Shown here in pieces: positions 18,072 through 26,830 of a DNA stretch of 64,000 nt. The notes below the pieces were generated by a model. The model did not search any database and was not told the DNA's origin. It saw nothing but the letters and a program-made list of their open reading frames with translations. Every line of letters starts with the position of its first letter. Positions within the stretch are counted from its first letter, which is position 1. Origin of the DNA: CBDBBY01 sp965203795 (GTDB taxonomy: Bacteria > Pseudomonadota > Alphaproteobacteria > Rhodobacterales > Rhodobacteraceae); assembly GCA_965203795.1 (NCBI GenBank), contig OZ241915.1, positions 3,472,001 through 3,536,000 of the forward strand, given 5' to 3'. Both the position numbers and the translations under genes were made by a program.

Positions 18072-19415
18072 ATGATTGCCGAACACCGCATCGGAAGCCG
18101 CGCCATGTTCCTTCGCGTCAAGACCGCCCCCGAAAGCGGCTACAAGACCGTCCAACTCGTCGAATCCGTGCGCACCGGCAAGGCATTCAGCCAGCGCATC
18201 GTCCGTCGTATCGGCGTCGCCCGGAGCGACGCCGAGCTGGACAAGCTCATGGAACTAGGCGAGGTGGTGAAGGCGGACGCCCAGCGCGAGAGGGCGGCAT
18301 CCCTGCTGGTGCCGGAGGATTTCGCCGAAGCGGCCATCAAGGCCCAGCGCGCAGGCGGAAGGAAGGGGCCGCCTGTCGCGATCGAAGACATCAGCGAGGA
18401 GTGCCGGGTCGTGACCGGCATCCAAGAAGCCTGCGGAGCCGTCTACCGCCAGCTCGGGTTCGACGGAATGCTTCCGAGCGAAAAGGACCGCTCAGCGCGC
18501 AAGGCGCTATGCCACATGGTGATGGCGCGCATCGCCAATCCCGACAGCAAGAGCGGGATCGACAGGCCGCTGGAGGCCGAGCTTGGGCTCTCAATGCCGG
18601 TGAAGAAGATCTGCCGGACGATGGATCGGCTGGACGAAGGAACGCTCGAAAGCATGAAGAGCCTCGCGGCCGACGCAACGAGGAGGCTGCTGCCGGAGCG
18701 GCCGAGCATCGCCTTCTTCTACTGCACGCCGCTCCATTTCGAATCCGTCGAGGAGGACGGCTGGCGCGGCGCGACCGAGGTCCTGATGGCGCTGATGGCG
18801 GCGACCGACGGGCTGCCGCTCGGCTTCGCTGTGTTCCTGGAATCGGAATGCGAAGGGAAGAGCCTGATCCCGTCGCTCGAGCGGATGCGGAAGCGCGAGC
18901 AGGTCGAACAAGCCATTTATGTCGCCGACAGGGACGTGTTCGGCGAGAGGAATCTCAAGGACATGGAGGAGCGGGGGCTCCGGTACATCGTGGGCACCGG
19001 GTGGGACGGGCTGAAAGGGATCGCCGCCAACATCCCCGGCATGGGCCGTCCGGAGCTCCGCGGCCGCTACCGGGGACTCCGGCAGGTCGAGGAGAGCTTC
19101 CGGGTAACCAAGCACGACCTCGAGATGCGGCCGACGTTCCACTGGACGCCGGAACGGGTGAAGGCACACATCGCCATCGCCTACATGGCGCACGTCTGCC
19201 TGCGGCATCTGGAATTCCGGGTCGCGCTGCAGCAGGGGGAACGGATGACGCCGGAAAGGATCCGGAAGGCCCTGGTCGCCCGGCAGTGCTCGATCATGCG
19301 CGACGGCAGGTCGGGACGGCGTTACGCGCTGCCCTCGAACACCACGCCCGACATGGAGCGCATCTGCCGGGCAATGGAACTCCCGGCGTCCCGAGCGCCC
19401 AACTGGATCGAGTGA
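18072..19415 (+). CDS. IS1634-like transposase
   Basis: A 447-residue DDE transposase of the IS1634 type (IS4 superfamily). Family features include the N-terminal FLRVKTAPESGYKTVQLVES, the second catalytic Asp in YVADRDVFGERNL, and the Glu in GLRQVEESFRVTKHDLEMRP. The first catalytic Asp, normally in a YDVTT-like motif, reads FYCTPLHFE here, so it appears replaced by Tyr; a single base change (GAC to TAC) would do this. Inverted terminal repeats were not obvious by eye. Its left end is duplicated. Confidence 0.85.
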   Translation: MIAEHRIGSRAMFLRVKTAPESGYKTVQLVESVRTGKAFSQRIVRRIGVARSDAELDKLMELGEVVKADAQRERAASLLVPEDFAEAAIKAQRAGGRKGPPVAIEDISEECRVVTGIQEACGAVYRQLGFDGMLPSEKDRSARKALCHMVMARIANPDSKSGIDRPLEAELGLSMPVKKICRTMDRLDEGTLESMKSLAADATRRLLPERPSIAFFYCTPLHFESVEEDGWRGATEVLMALMAATDGLPLGFAVFLESECEGKSLIPSLERMRKREQVEQAIYVADRDVFGERNLKDMEERGLRYIVGTGWDGLKGIAANIPGMGRPELRGRYRGLRQVEESFRVTKHDLEMRPTFHWTPERVKAHIAIAYMAHVCLRHLEFRVALQQGERMTPERIRKALVARQCSIMRDGRSGRRYALPSNTTPDMERICRAMELPASRAPNWIE

Positions 19416-19618
19416 AGTTGCCGGAAACTACGCCGAGCAACGGAAATTCAATGCAAAATCCGGCTTAACCCGAAAAAGCAAACGCTTATCGGAGAAAGGT
19501 ATCAAAGTCGGGCAGCCGTCGGTGCAGCAATTTTGTAGGCATTTTGCAAGTGAATGATGCTGTGGCATTGCAAGTAAACAATGAAGTATAGGTAGGCGCG
19601 GCTTGCCCGGCAGCACCG
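19416..19618. other. Gap between IS transposase and sulfatase gene
   Basis: 203 bases with no gene. The IS right end should lie here but no inverted repeat matching the left flank was found. From 19538 the sequence resembles 17462 onward, the flank of the sulfatase remnant. Confidence 0.4.
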
Positions 19619-21142
19619 TCAGGCCATGCCCACTTGAACCCTGTTGGGACCAATGTCGTCTGGCCTTTGCTGGAGCAGTTCTCCAAGAGCGCTCTGCAAT
19701 TCACGGCAATCCGGCCTTCCGAATAGATTGTTCCGCTCTTCCGGGTCCTCGGCCATGTCGTAGAGCTCGCCCGCCCCCGTACGCAGATCAACCGTGAGCT
19801 TGTGGGTCTTCGTGCGCACCGTCCGCAGGCTCAATGCGACGCCGGTCCGGGTCGGAAGCAACTCCCATTCGTTCAGCGCGAACTCCCGCGAGCCGCCCGA
19901 TTCGATCAGCCCCTTCAGCGACGCCCCGTGCTGGGCGAGCAGCGGCTCGGCGCCGCCGTAGTCGCAAAAGGTGGAGGCAAGATCCAATGTCGAAACCGGT
20001 TCGCTGCAGCTCGCTTCGGCCGGGACGCCGGGGCCCCGGAAAATCATCGGAACCCGGAGCAGCCCGTCATAGTGCATCGGACCCTTCAGTACCAGCCCGT
20101 GATCGCCGAGCCAGTCTCCGTGATCCGATATGTACGCGACGAGCGTGTTTGCCGCCTCCCCGCTCTCGTCGAGCGCGATGAGCAGGCGGCCGATGTTGTG
20201 ATCCATCAGCGCGATTTGCCCGTAGGTGTTGGCGATGATCTCGCGCAGCTGGTCGTCCGACTGCGGCGGGACCCTGCTGTACGACTTCCTGACTTCGGCG
20301 TGCTCCTTGGCACCCTCCGGTTCGCTTTCGAGCACCGCGCGGTGCCACCAAGGCCGGCCTTCGAATTCGCGTGTGCGGCATTTCGGCAGATCGACGTCGG
20401 CAGGATCGTGAAGCCTCGACCATGGCTCCGGCGCGTCGAACGGATGGTGCGGGTCCGGGAAGCTTACCCAAGCGCAATACGGCTTGCCGCCTCCGCGGCG
20501 CCTCAGCCACTCGATCGCGCGATCAGCCGTCCAAGTCGAGTTGTGCCATGCGGTCGGAAGGCTCGAATGCCAGGTCTGCGAAGCATCCTTCGTGTCTCCG
20601 GCGTTCCTTCGATAGAGCTCGTTCTTCAGGTCGCCTTTGCCGTCGGCGTAGTACCACCGCTCGTAATGCTGGCCCCGCGGCGGCTTTTCCGGAAGGAACC
20701 AGTTGTGCCCGACCAGCATGAGCTCGGCATGCTGGAAGCCCATGTACGGGCCGTTCCAGTCGTCCGCGTAGCGCGCGGACGAGGCGACGCACTCCGGAGT
20801 CCCCGTCGGCTCGTAGGTGTGGAACGTGGAAAAGTGAGCCTTTCCGAAGAATGCAGTCTCGTATCCGGCGGCAGCGAGCGAACCCGCAAAGCCCCGCTCC
20901 CCTGTCGCCGGATCAAGATCGATTCCGTTGTCGTGAACGCCGTGCGTGCGGCAGAGCTGCCCCGTCAGGATCGAGGCGCGGGCGGGCTGGCAAACGACTG
21001 TGGGCGTGATGCAATTCGCAAAGCGCGTTCCCTCGCCGGCCAGCTGGTCGAGATGCGGCGTCTTCACCCGCCTCCCTTCGATGCCCAGGCAGTCGGCCCG
21101 GTGCTGATCGCCGGAAATCAGCAGGATGTTCGGCTGCTTCAT
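19619..21142 (-). CDS. Type I sulfatase (choline-sulfatase/arylsulfatase-like)
   Basis: A 507-residue sulfatase with no signal peptide, so probably cytoplasmic. The C-x-P-x-R signature is CQPAR at residues 51-55; Cys51 would be converted to formylglycine. Metal-binding residues are seen in ISGDQH near the start and SDHGDWLGDHG in the C-terminal half. It hydrolyses an unknown sulfate ester. It is the last gene of the tctC-tctB-tctA operon, overlapping tctA by four bases, so it probably acts on the transporter's substrate. A decayed copy of its 3' end lies on the other side of the IS element. Confidence 0.93.
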   Translation of the reverse strand: MKQPNILLISGDQHRADCLGIEGRRVKTPHLDQLAGEGTRFANCITPTVVCQPARASILTGQLCRTHGVHDNGIDLDPATGERGFAGSLAAAGYETAFFGKAHFSTFHTYEPTGTPECVASSARYADDWNGPYMGFQHAELMLVGHNWFLPEKPPRGQHYERWYYADGKGDLKNELYRRNAGDTKDASQTWHSSLPTAWHNSTWTADRAIEWLRRRGGGKPYCAWVSFPDPHHPFDAPEPWSRLHDPADVDLPKCRTREFEGRPWWHRAVLESEPEGAKEHAEVRKSYSRVPPQSDDQLREIIANTYGQIALMDHNIGRLLIALDESGEAANTLVAYISDHGDWLGDHGLVLKGPMHYDGLLRVPMIFRGPGVPAEASCSEPVSTLDLASTFCDYGGAEPLLAQHGASLKGLIESGGSREFALNEWELLPTRTGVALSLRTVRTKTHKLTVDLRTGAGELYDMAEDPEERNNLFGRPDCRELQSALGELLQQRPDDIGPNRVQVGMA

Positions 21143-22722
21143 TTTGACCGCTTTCCGAGATTCAACACGACTACAGCGACAGCCCCGAGGATGAACGCCA
21201 AAGCGATCGGGCTCGTGACCAGGAACAGCGGATCCGCCCCGGTCGCGGCGAACGCCTGCCGCGCTGTTTCCTCAAGCCTTCTGCCAAGAATGAAGGCGAT
21301 GACGAAGGGAAGGGGCGACATGTCGACCCGCCTCATGAAGTATCCGAGAAACCCGAAACCGATCGTCATGCAGACGGCCGCAAGGCTCGTTTCCTGGACG
21401 TAGATCGCCGTCAGGGTCAGCAGCAGCACGACCGGAAGAAGCGTGCGCTTCGGAACCCGCGCAAGGACCTCGGTGTAGCGCATGAAAACGCCGCCGATGG
21501 TCCAGTTGGCGGCGTTGGCGACGAACATCGACACGAAAATGCCGAACGCCATCACCAGTTCGACATTTATGCCTTCCGACGGGATCCTGAATACTGTCGG
21601 GCCGGGATTGAAGCCGCTGATCGTGTCCATGGCGAGAATGAGGAACACCGCGGCGGTGTTCCCCGGAATGCCCAGCGACAGCACCGGGATCAGGTTGGCG
21701 CCCGACACGGACGAATTCGCGGCCTCCGTGGCCGCAACGCCCGCAGGGACTCCCTCCCCGAACGCCGGTTCGCCGGGTTTCCTCGCTTTCTCGTGCCGCC
21801 GCCGACCGGCACCGTACCCCAAGGTTGCCGCAAGCGTGCTGCCGACGCCCGGAAGCGCCCCGATCGCGGTTCCGATTGCCGACGACCGGGCAATGTGCGG
21901 AAGCAGCGCGCGGATTTCGGAGAACGACAGATTCCGGTCTCCGGCTCCGGCGCTGGCCGCTCCGCCGGTTTTGCCTCCGTCCTCTCTTCGGAGGTCCTCC
22001 AATGCCTTGAAAACCTCTCCCAGAATCAGGACGCCGAGCACGGCCGACGCCACGGGGATTCCTTCAGCGAGGCTCTGCAATCCGAATGTCAGGCGCGGAT
22101 AGAAATCGCCGCCGGTCGCGATCATCGCGGCGAGCAGTCCAAGCCCCATCGAGATCAGGCCCTTGCCGACCGAATTGCCGATGACGGACGCGATGAACGC
22201 GAGCGAGAGGATCAGCAGCGCCGTTTTCTCGGGGAGATCCAAGTAGCGTTCGACCATCAATGCAAGGAACGGCGCGCAAAGCACGAGCACGATGTCCGAG
22301 ACGGTGTCCCCGGAAGCCGAAGAGAAATGGGCTATCCGCAGCGCCTTCTCCGCCTGCCCGTTCCTTGCCATCGGATGGCCGTCCATCGTGGTCAGGTAGG
22401 CGTCCGGCGTGCCCGGAGTGTTGAACAGGATCGCAGGAACGGCGCCTCCTACGGTCGCGCCTTTCATGATCCCGATCATGAATCCGACAATCGGAAGCAG
22501 GGAATCGAGCGAGAAGCCGAAGACCGAAATCAGGATCGGAAGCGAGATCGCCATCGCCATCGGCCCTGCCAGCCCGGGGGTCGCTCCCACGACAATTCCG
22601 CACAGGAACCCGCTGACGATCATCAGCACCGTCGTCGAAATCGGGATTCCGAAAATCCGGAAGGCTTCGGATCCCATAAACACGGCTTGGAATCCGAGAA
22701 CCACATGTTCCCAGATTCCCAT
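21139..22722 (-). CDS. tctA: Tripartite tricarboxylate transporter, large membrane subunit TctA
   Basis: A 527-residue membrane protein with the TctA signature GVVVGATPGLAGPMAMAI-like segment near residue 45 and GATVGGAVPAILFNTPGTPD near residue 90, plus about ten further hydrophobic segments. It forms the inner-membrane channel with TctB and uses the periplasmic binder TctC. I chose the ATG at 22722, which shares one base with the tctB stop, rather than the TTG just upstream. Substrates of the family are carboxylates; the adjacent sulfatase suggests an organosulfate or its carboxylate product. Confidence 0.95.
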   Translation of the reverse strand: MGIWEHVVLGFQAVFMGSEAFRIFGIPISTTVLMIVSGFLCGIVVGATPGLAGPMAMAISLPILISVFGFSLDSLLPIVGFMIGIMKGATVGGAVPAILFNTPGTPDAYLTTMDGHPMARNGQAEKALRIAHFSSASGDTVSDIVLVLCAPFLALMVERYLDLPEKTALLILSLAFIASVIGNSVGKGLISMGLGLLAAMIATGGDFYPRLTFGLQSLAEGIPVASAVLGVLILGEVFKALEDLRREDGGKTGGAASAGAGDRNLSFSEIRALLPHIARSSAIGTAIGALPGVGSTLAATLGYGAGRRRHEKARKPGEPAFGEGVPAGVAATEAANSSVSGANLIPVLSLGIPGNTAAVFLILAMDTISGFNPGPTVFRIPSEGINVELVMAFGIFVSMFVANAANWTIGGVFMRYTEVLARVPKRTLLPVVLLLTLTAIYVQETSLAAVCMTIGFGFLGYFMRRVDMSPLPFVIAFILGRRLEETARQAFAATGADPLFLVTSPIALAFILGAVAVVVLNLGKRSK

Positions 22723-23261
22723 CAAACGTCACCGTTGGGAGGCAGGAGGAGATCTTCGAACGGCAGGTCGTATGCGAGCGCGATCAATAGGGCGGCAGCA
22801 ATGCCCAAGGCCGCTTCGCGGCCTCCGATGCGCCTGCTTGCCAGTCCGGCCATCCCCGATACGAGGATCGCGCCGCCCAGAACGAAGCCGATGTACTTCC
22901 AAGGAACCGCGTTCCGCAGCGGGCGGTATCCGTTCTCAGCGAACGCATGCGCTACGGCGGGACCCGCATACCGCATGGTCGCCAGCGACGCCGCGAACAG
23001 CAAAATCAGCGCCGCCGCCCAAGCTAGATTCGCGAACGCTATCCGTCGGGCATCCGGGGTCGGCCGGAGTGCCGCGAGTAGCCCTCCAACTCCGATCACG
23101 AACCCCGCGGCCGCGGGACCTAGGCTGTCGCCGATGACAAGCCTCCGCCGGACTCTTTCGACCAGCCCGGAATCGACATCCAAGGGAACCCAGACGAAGA
23201 CTACGGCAAGGGCGAAAGCCAGAAATGCGAGGCCAAGCCAGCGGTCGTTTGAGTTCCGCAA
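22722..23261 (-). CDS. tctB: Tripartite tricarboxylate transporter, small membrane subunit TctB
   Basis: A 179-residue protein with four to five hydrophobic segments, including LGLAFLAFALAVVFVW at the N-terminus and AALGIAAALLIALAYDLPF at the end, the usual TctB fold. It begins with a TTG, follows tctC after 34 bases and overlaps tctA. Sequence conservation in TctB is low, so position and topology carry the call. Confidence 0.85.
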   Translation of the reverse strand: MRNSNDRWLGLAFLAFALAVVFVWVPLDVDSGLVERVRRRLVIGDSLGPAAAGFVIGVGGLLAALRPTPDARRIAFANLAWAAALILLFAASLATMRYAGPAVAHAFAENGYRPLRNAVPWKYIGFVLGGAILVSGMAGLASRRIGGREAALGIAAALLIALAYDLPFEDLLLPPNGDV

Positions 23262-23295
23262 GTTCGTGGCTTGGCCCCAGTACAGGTCGCCGCTG

Positions 23296-24252
23296 CTACT
23301 GGGCGGCTTCCATCAGCGCGCCGGCATTGTCGTACTCCGCCTGAAGCAAGGCATCGAGCTCGTCGCCCATGATGTTGATCGTGCCCCCGAAGGCCGCGCC
23401 GATCATTTCGCCCGCTTTGCCGGCGCCCGACGCTTCAGCGATGGCGTTGGCGAGCGATACCCGCGCGTCGGCAGGCAGACCGGCTGGCGCAACGAACACG
23501 AAGTAGCCATCGGCGCTGTACTCGACGCCGTAGTCGGACATCAGGGGAGCGTCCGGGGTCTGCTTCAGCGGCATCGAAAGCGCGGAGGCGAGATTGACCA
23601 AATCGCCCGCGGCGACGCCTTTGGCCTGGATTCCCGCCATGAAGCCCAAGTCAATGTCTCCGGCGTTCACGCCGTCCATCACGGCCCGTCCCCCGGTGAG
23701 CTCGACAATGTTGAACTCGACATCATTGGCCAAACTCAAAAGAAAGGCCAAATCCGCGAGCTTGGGACTCATCACGCCGAACCGGATCTGCTCTCCCGAC
23801 TTGGCCGCGGCAACGACATCGCTGAAATCCTGCCAGCCCTTGTCGGATTTCGCCACAATGCCCATCTGGAAGCCGGCCGTTGTGGTGAGGCCCGTGAAAC
23901 CGGACGGCATAACTCCGGACTCCTTCGCGCCGACGGCGTTGTAGCCGAGCGATTCAGTGACAACGAGGGCGATGGCCGAGCCATCATTGGGCATGTCCTT
24001 CAGAGCGACCAATGCGTTCACGCCGCCTTTTCCGGTTATCTGCTCCGGGATGATCTCCCATCCCATTTTCTCCTGGATCTGCTCCGCGATCAGCCTGCCG
24101 GACGTATCGGCTCCGCCGCCCGCCCGGAAAGCGATGATCAGCTTGATCGGGCCTTCCGGATTCCAGCCGCCATGGCCATCCGACAGAGCGGGGCCAGCGG
24201 TCGAAGCAGCAACCAACGCGGCTGCCGCGGCAGCCTTCAAAATTCCTCTCAT
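23296..24252 (-). CDS. tctC: Tripartite tricarboxylate transporter, periplasmic binding protein TctC
   Basis: A 318-residue protein with a signal peptide (MRGILKAAAAAALVAASTAG, cleavage near GPALSDG). The mature part has the TctC ligand-binding pattern KLIIAFRAGGGADTSGRLIA and the second-domain stretch around GLTTTAGFQMGIV. I chose the ATG at 24252 because it opens the signal peptide. It is the first gene of the operon, 86 bases from the divergent marR gene, with a palindrome between them. Confidence 0.93.
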   Translation of the reverse strand: MRGILKAAAAAALVAASTAGPALSDGHGGWNPEGPIKLIIAFRAGGGADTSGRLIAEQIQEKMGWEIIPEQITGKGGVNALVALKDMPNDGSAIALVVTESLGYNAVGAKESGVMPSGFTGLTTTAGFQMGIVAKSDKGWQDFSDVVAAAKSGEQIRFGVMSPKLADLAFLLSLANDVEFNIVELTGGRAVMDGVNAGDIDLGFMAGIQAKGVAAGDLVNLASALSMPLKQTPDAPLMSDYGVEYSADGYFVFVAPAGLPADARVSLANAIAEASGAGKAGEMIGAAFGGTINIMGDELDALLQAEYDNAGALMEAAQ

Positions 24253-24300
24253 TTGCGGACTCCATTCCGGATCAATTGCCGTGCGACATCGACATGTTTC

Positions 24301-24316
24301 GGTTGACCTGTCAACC
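24301..24316. promoter_or_regulatory. Perfect 16-base palindrome between tctC and marR (candidate MarR operator)
   Basis: GGTTGACCTGTCAACC has perfect seven-base arms around a two-base centre. It lies in the 86-base divergent region, 48 bases upstream of tctC and 22 bases upstream of marR. MarR dimers bind palindromes of this size, often between divergent genes. The TTGACC within it could also be part of a -35 element, which fits repression by steric block. Confidence 0.7.
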
Positions 24317-24338
24317 AAAAAGTTGGAATCAGATCAGC

Positions 24339-24809
24339 ATGCGGAACGAACCGACAAGCAAGGATCGATTTGCGGCGGGATTGGATTCGTTCGTCACGTT
24401 CCGTCTCGGACAGGTCCAGAACCGGCTCAACGCCCAAGCGGCGCACGTGCTCCGGGCGCGCTCGAGTCTCTCGCTGACGGAATGGCGGGTCATCAGCTTG
24501 ATAAACGCAGCGGGAAGCGCCTCGGCCGCTGAGCTTCTGCGAGTGTCCCGGATGGACAAGGGGCAGCTCAGCAGAACCGCGAAATCGCTCGTCGCGAAAG
24601 GGATCGTCAACGGCAAAGCAGAAACCGGAACCCGCCGACAGACGATCCTTTCCCTGAGCGCCGAAGGAAAACGCCTGCATGACAGGATCGTCGCGGTGAT
24701 GGTCGAACGCCAGCGCCATCTGACCGGCGGAATCTCCGACCAGGAGCTGGAGGCGTTCTATTCCGTTCTCGACCGGCTCAGCGCGGCTTCGGAAAGGCGT
24801 GAATTCTGA
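24339..24809 (+). CDS. MarR-family transcriptional regulator
   Basis: A 156-residue winged-helix regulator. The recognition region is TEWRVISLINAAGSASAAEL followed by RVSRMDKGQLSRTAKSLVAKG, and the wing contains RRQTILSLSAEGK. The start at 24339 gives the usual length. It is divergent from tctCBA-sulfatase and is followed directly by a second sulfatase gene, so it probably controls both operons in response to an aromatic or carboxylate ligand. Confidence 0.92.
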   Translation: MRNEPTSKDRFAAGLDSFVTFRLGQVQNRLNAQAAHVLRARSSLSLTEWRVISLINAAGSASAAELLRVSRMDKGQLSRTAKSLVAKGIVNGKAETGTRRQTILSLSAEGKRLHDRIVAVMVERQRHLTGGISDQELEAFYSVLDRLSAASERREF

Positions 24810-24835
24810 CGCCGCCCGGCAATCTGCTCGTCATC

Positions 24836-26242
24836 ATGTCGGACGAGCACCAGGCGCGGGCGATGGGCTGCGCAGGCCACGGCTTCGTCCGGACTCCCAA
24901 TCTGGACCGGCTGGCCGAAAGGGGCGTGCGCTTCCCGAACGCCTACACGCCCTGCCCGATCTGCGTTCCGGCCCGGGCGTGCTTCGCAACGGGCAGGTAC
25001 GCCCACCGGATACGGCATTGGGACAATGCCATGCCCTACACCGGTTCCGTTCCGGGCTGGGGGCACGCGCTTCAGGCGAAGGGCGTGGCGGTCGAGAGCA
25101 TCGGCAAGCTGCATTACCGGGCGGAATCCGACCCCGCGGGTTTCGACAAGGAGCATCATCCGATGATGGTGGCCGACGGCGTCGGAATGGTCTGGGCGTC
25201 GATCAGGAAGGAGGACGAGCGCATATCGCCGGACGGAAGGATGCTTGGCAAGAGAATCGGTTCCGGACGCTCGGCCTATACGGATTACGATGAATCCGTC
25301 GTTCAGCTCACAAAGGATTGGCTGCTGGGCAGGAGCGGTTCGGAACCGCCATGGTGCCTGTTCGTGGGCCTGGTCGCGCCGCATTTTCCGCTCGTCGTTC
25401 CGCACGAATATTTCGACCTTTATCCCGCGGACCGGCTGCCGCCGGTCAAGCTTCATCCTCGCGACGGGCACCGCCGCCATCCCTGGGTGGAAAAGCAGAA
25501 CGCGTTCATGGACAGCGAGGCTGCATTCGCTTCCGAAGAGGAGCGTCTTGCCGCGATGTCGGCGTATTTCGGCCTGTGCACTTGGCTCGACCACAATGTC
25601 GGCCAAATTCTTGCCGCTCTCGAATCCTCGGGCCAAGCCGGAAGCACAACGGTCGTCTACACGTCGGATCACGGCGACAATGTCGGATCGCGGGGCCTAT
25701 GGGGCAAGTCAAACCTTTACCAGGAAAGCACTGCCGTGCCGATCGTTGTCTCGGGCAGCGGCATCCGACCGGGGATCTGCGAAACCCCGGTCAGCCTCCT
25801 GGATCTTTCCTGCATGATCGCGGACCATTTCGGTACCTCGATCGAGGCTTCGGACGGAATCAGGTCGCTTTACCGGATCATGTCCGAGCCGCGCGATCCG
25901 GAGCGGATCGCATTCAGCGAATACCACGCGGCCGGAGCGGTCTCGGGCGCATTCATGGTGCGCAAGGGACGCTGGAAATATCACTGGTACGTCGGGTTCG
26001 AACCCGAACTGTTCGATCTGGAGACCGATCCGGAAGAGCTGACGAACTTGGCGAACGATCCTGCCACAGCCAGCATCTTGGGTGAGATGCACGACACGCT
26101 TCTTGCCATCTGCGATCCGGACGCCGTTGACGCCCAAGCGTTCAAGGATCAGGCGGATCTGATTGAACGGCATGGCGGACGGAAAGCCGCGCGACTGCTG
26201 GGCGCGCCCGGTGCCACGCCTCCTCCGGCGCCGACGCACTGA
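24836..26242 (+). CDS. Type I sulfatase, second (start uncertain)
   Basis: A 468-residue sulfatase with CVPAR (Cys43) as the formylglycine site, the N-terminal metal motif SDEHQ and the C-terminal TSDHGDNVGSRGL. No signal peptide. The ATG at 24836 would remove the first beta strand (in-frame NLLVIM) normally present before the metal-binding Asp. An in-frame CTG at 24806 overlaps the marR stop (CTGA) and has a GGAAAGG ribosome-binding site eight bases upstream; it may be the true start. The product is only distantly similar to the first sulfatase. Confidence 0.9.
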   Translation: MSDEHQARAMGCAGHGFVRTPNLDRLAERGVRFPNAYTPCPICVPARACFATGRYAHRIRHWDNAMPYTGSVPGWGHALQAKGVAVESIGKLHYRAESDPAGFDKEHHPMMVADGVGMVWASIRKEDERISPDGRMLGKRIGSGRSAYTDYDESVVQLTKDWLLGRSGSEPPWCLFVGLVAPHFPLVVPHEYFDLYPADRLPPVKLHPRDGHRRHPWVEKQNAFMDSEAAFASEEERLAAMSAYFGLCTWLDHNVGQILAALESSGQAGSTTVVYTSDHGDNVGSRGLWGKSNLYQESTAVPIVVSGSGIRPGICETPVSLLDLSCMIADHFGTSIEASDGIRSLYRIMSEPRDPERIAFSEYHAAGAVSGAFMVRKGRWKYHWYVGFEPELFDLETDPEELTNLANDPATASILGEMHDTLLAICDPDAVDAQAFKDQADLIERHGGRKAARLLGAPGATPPPAPTH

Positions 26243-26375
26243 TCCCGGAAGGCTCTGCGCGGATCTGTTATGTTTGCATGTTCGGATCGGGGCCACGCGG
26301 AGGTCGGCCGCGGGCCGAACGGTTCGCGGGATCTGAAGTCCGCGTTTATTCCGAAACTGGCGGACAGCCCGTCTT

Positions 26376-26807
26376 TCAGCCGCTTTTGAGAATCCGGGTC
26401 TGGTAGCCGGAGGACCTCCAGCCGTCAGGCAGCTTCCAAAGATGCTCCGGCTGACGGCGCGCGAGCTCCTCGCTTATCTCGACTTCGTCGAAGCCGCTGC
26501 GGCGCGCCTGCGGATACTGGTCGGAAATCAAGTGCCCCGAAGCCCGAAGGCGTCCTTTGAATCCGAGCTGACGCAGCCGGGACGCCAAGCTGAATCCCCT
26601 GCCGTCCGTGAAGTCGGGGAACGGTATCCGGATCGCGTTGATTACAGGAAGATAATCCAAGATCGCGGCCGGATCCGCGCTGTTGTCGAATTCCAGCTTG
26701 GCACTCGGTCCCACTGCGCCAAGCTCCAAGTCCTCCAGAGTGCTGAATGTCTCCGAGCCGAGATCGTCCTCGTGGAACCCGTCGTCGCGCACGATCACGG
26801 AAGCCAA
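26376..26807 (-). CDS. DUF934 protein, sulfite-reduction accessory
   Basis: A 143-residue protein of the DUF934 family, recognised by FPDFTDGRGFSLASRLRQLGFKG-type sequence in its middle (the FTDGRGFS core) and ISDQYPQARRSGFDEVE. This family nearly always follows the ferredoxin-type nitrite/sulfite reductase gene in alphaproteobacteria, as it does here 23 bases after cysI. Its biochemical role is not settled. The start is a TTG; a GTG three codons in is an alternative. Last gene of the cysG operon. Confidence 0.88.
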   Translation of the reverse strand: MASVIVRDDGFHEDDLGSETFSTLEDLELGAVGPSAKLEFDNSADPAAILDYLPVINAIRIPFPDFTDGRGFSLASRLRQLGFKGRLRASGHLISDQYPQARRSGFDEVEISEELARRQPEHLWKLPDGWRSSGYQTRILKSG

Positions 26808-26830
26808 TAGTCCCGCTCCTTCCGGCCCCT

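Larger units (their letters stand above)
17522..18241. repeat. Tandem duplication of 359 bases at the IS left end
   Basis: The segment 17522-17880 is repeated at 17881-18239 with only a handful of differences. Each unit contains the 3' end of a sulfatase gene on the minus strand, the IS left flank and the first 56 codons of the transposase on the plus strand. The junction falls inside the transposase frame (GAGCTGGA), so the first copy is cut off there and runs back into the sulfatase fragment. Confidence 0.9.

Noticed and set aside
21793..24306. 837-codon plus-strand open frame
   Set aside because: It lies opposite tctA, tctB and tctC, which have clear motifs; the translation is His/Arg/Gly-rich without a fold signature.
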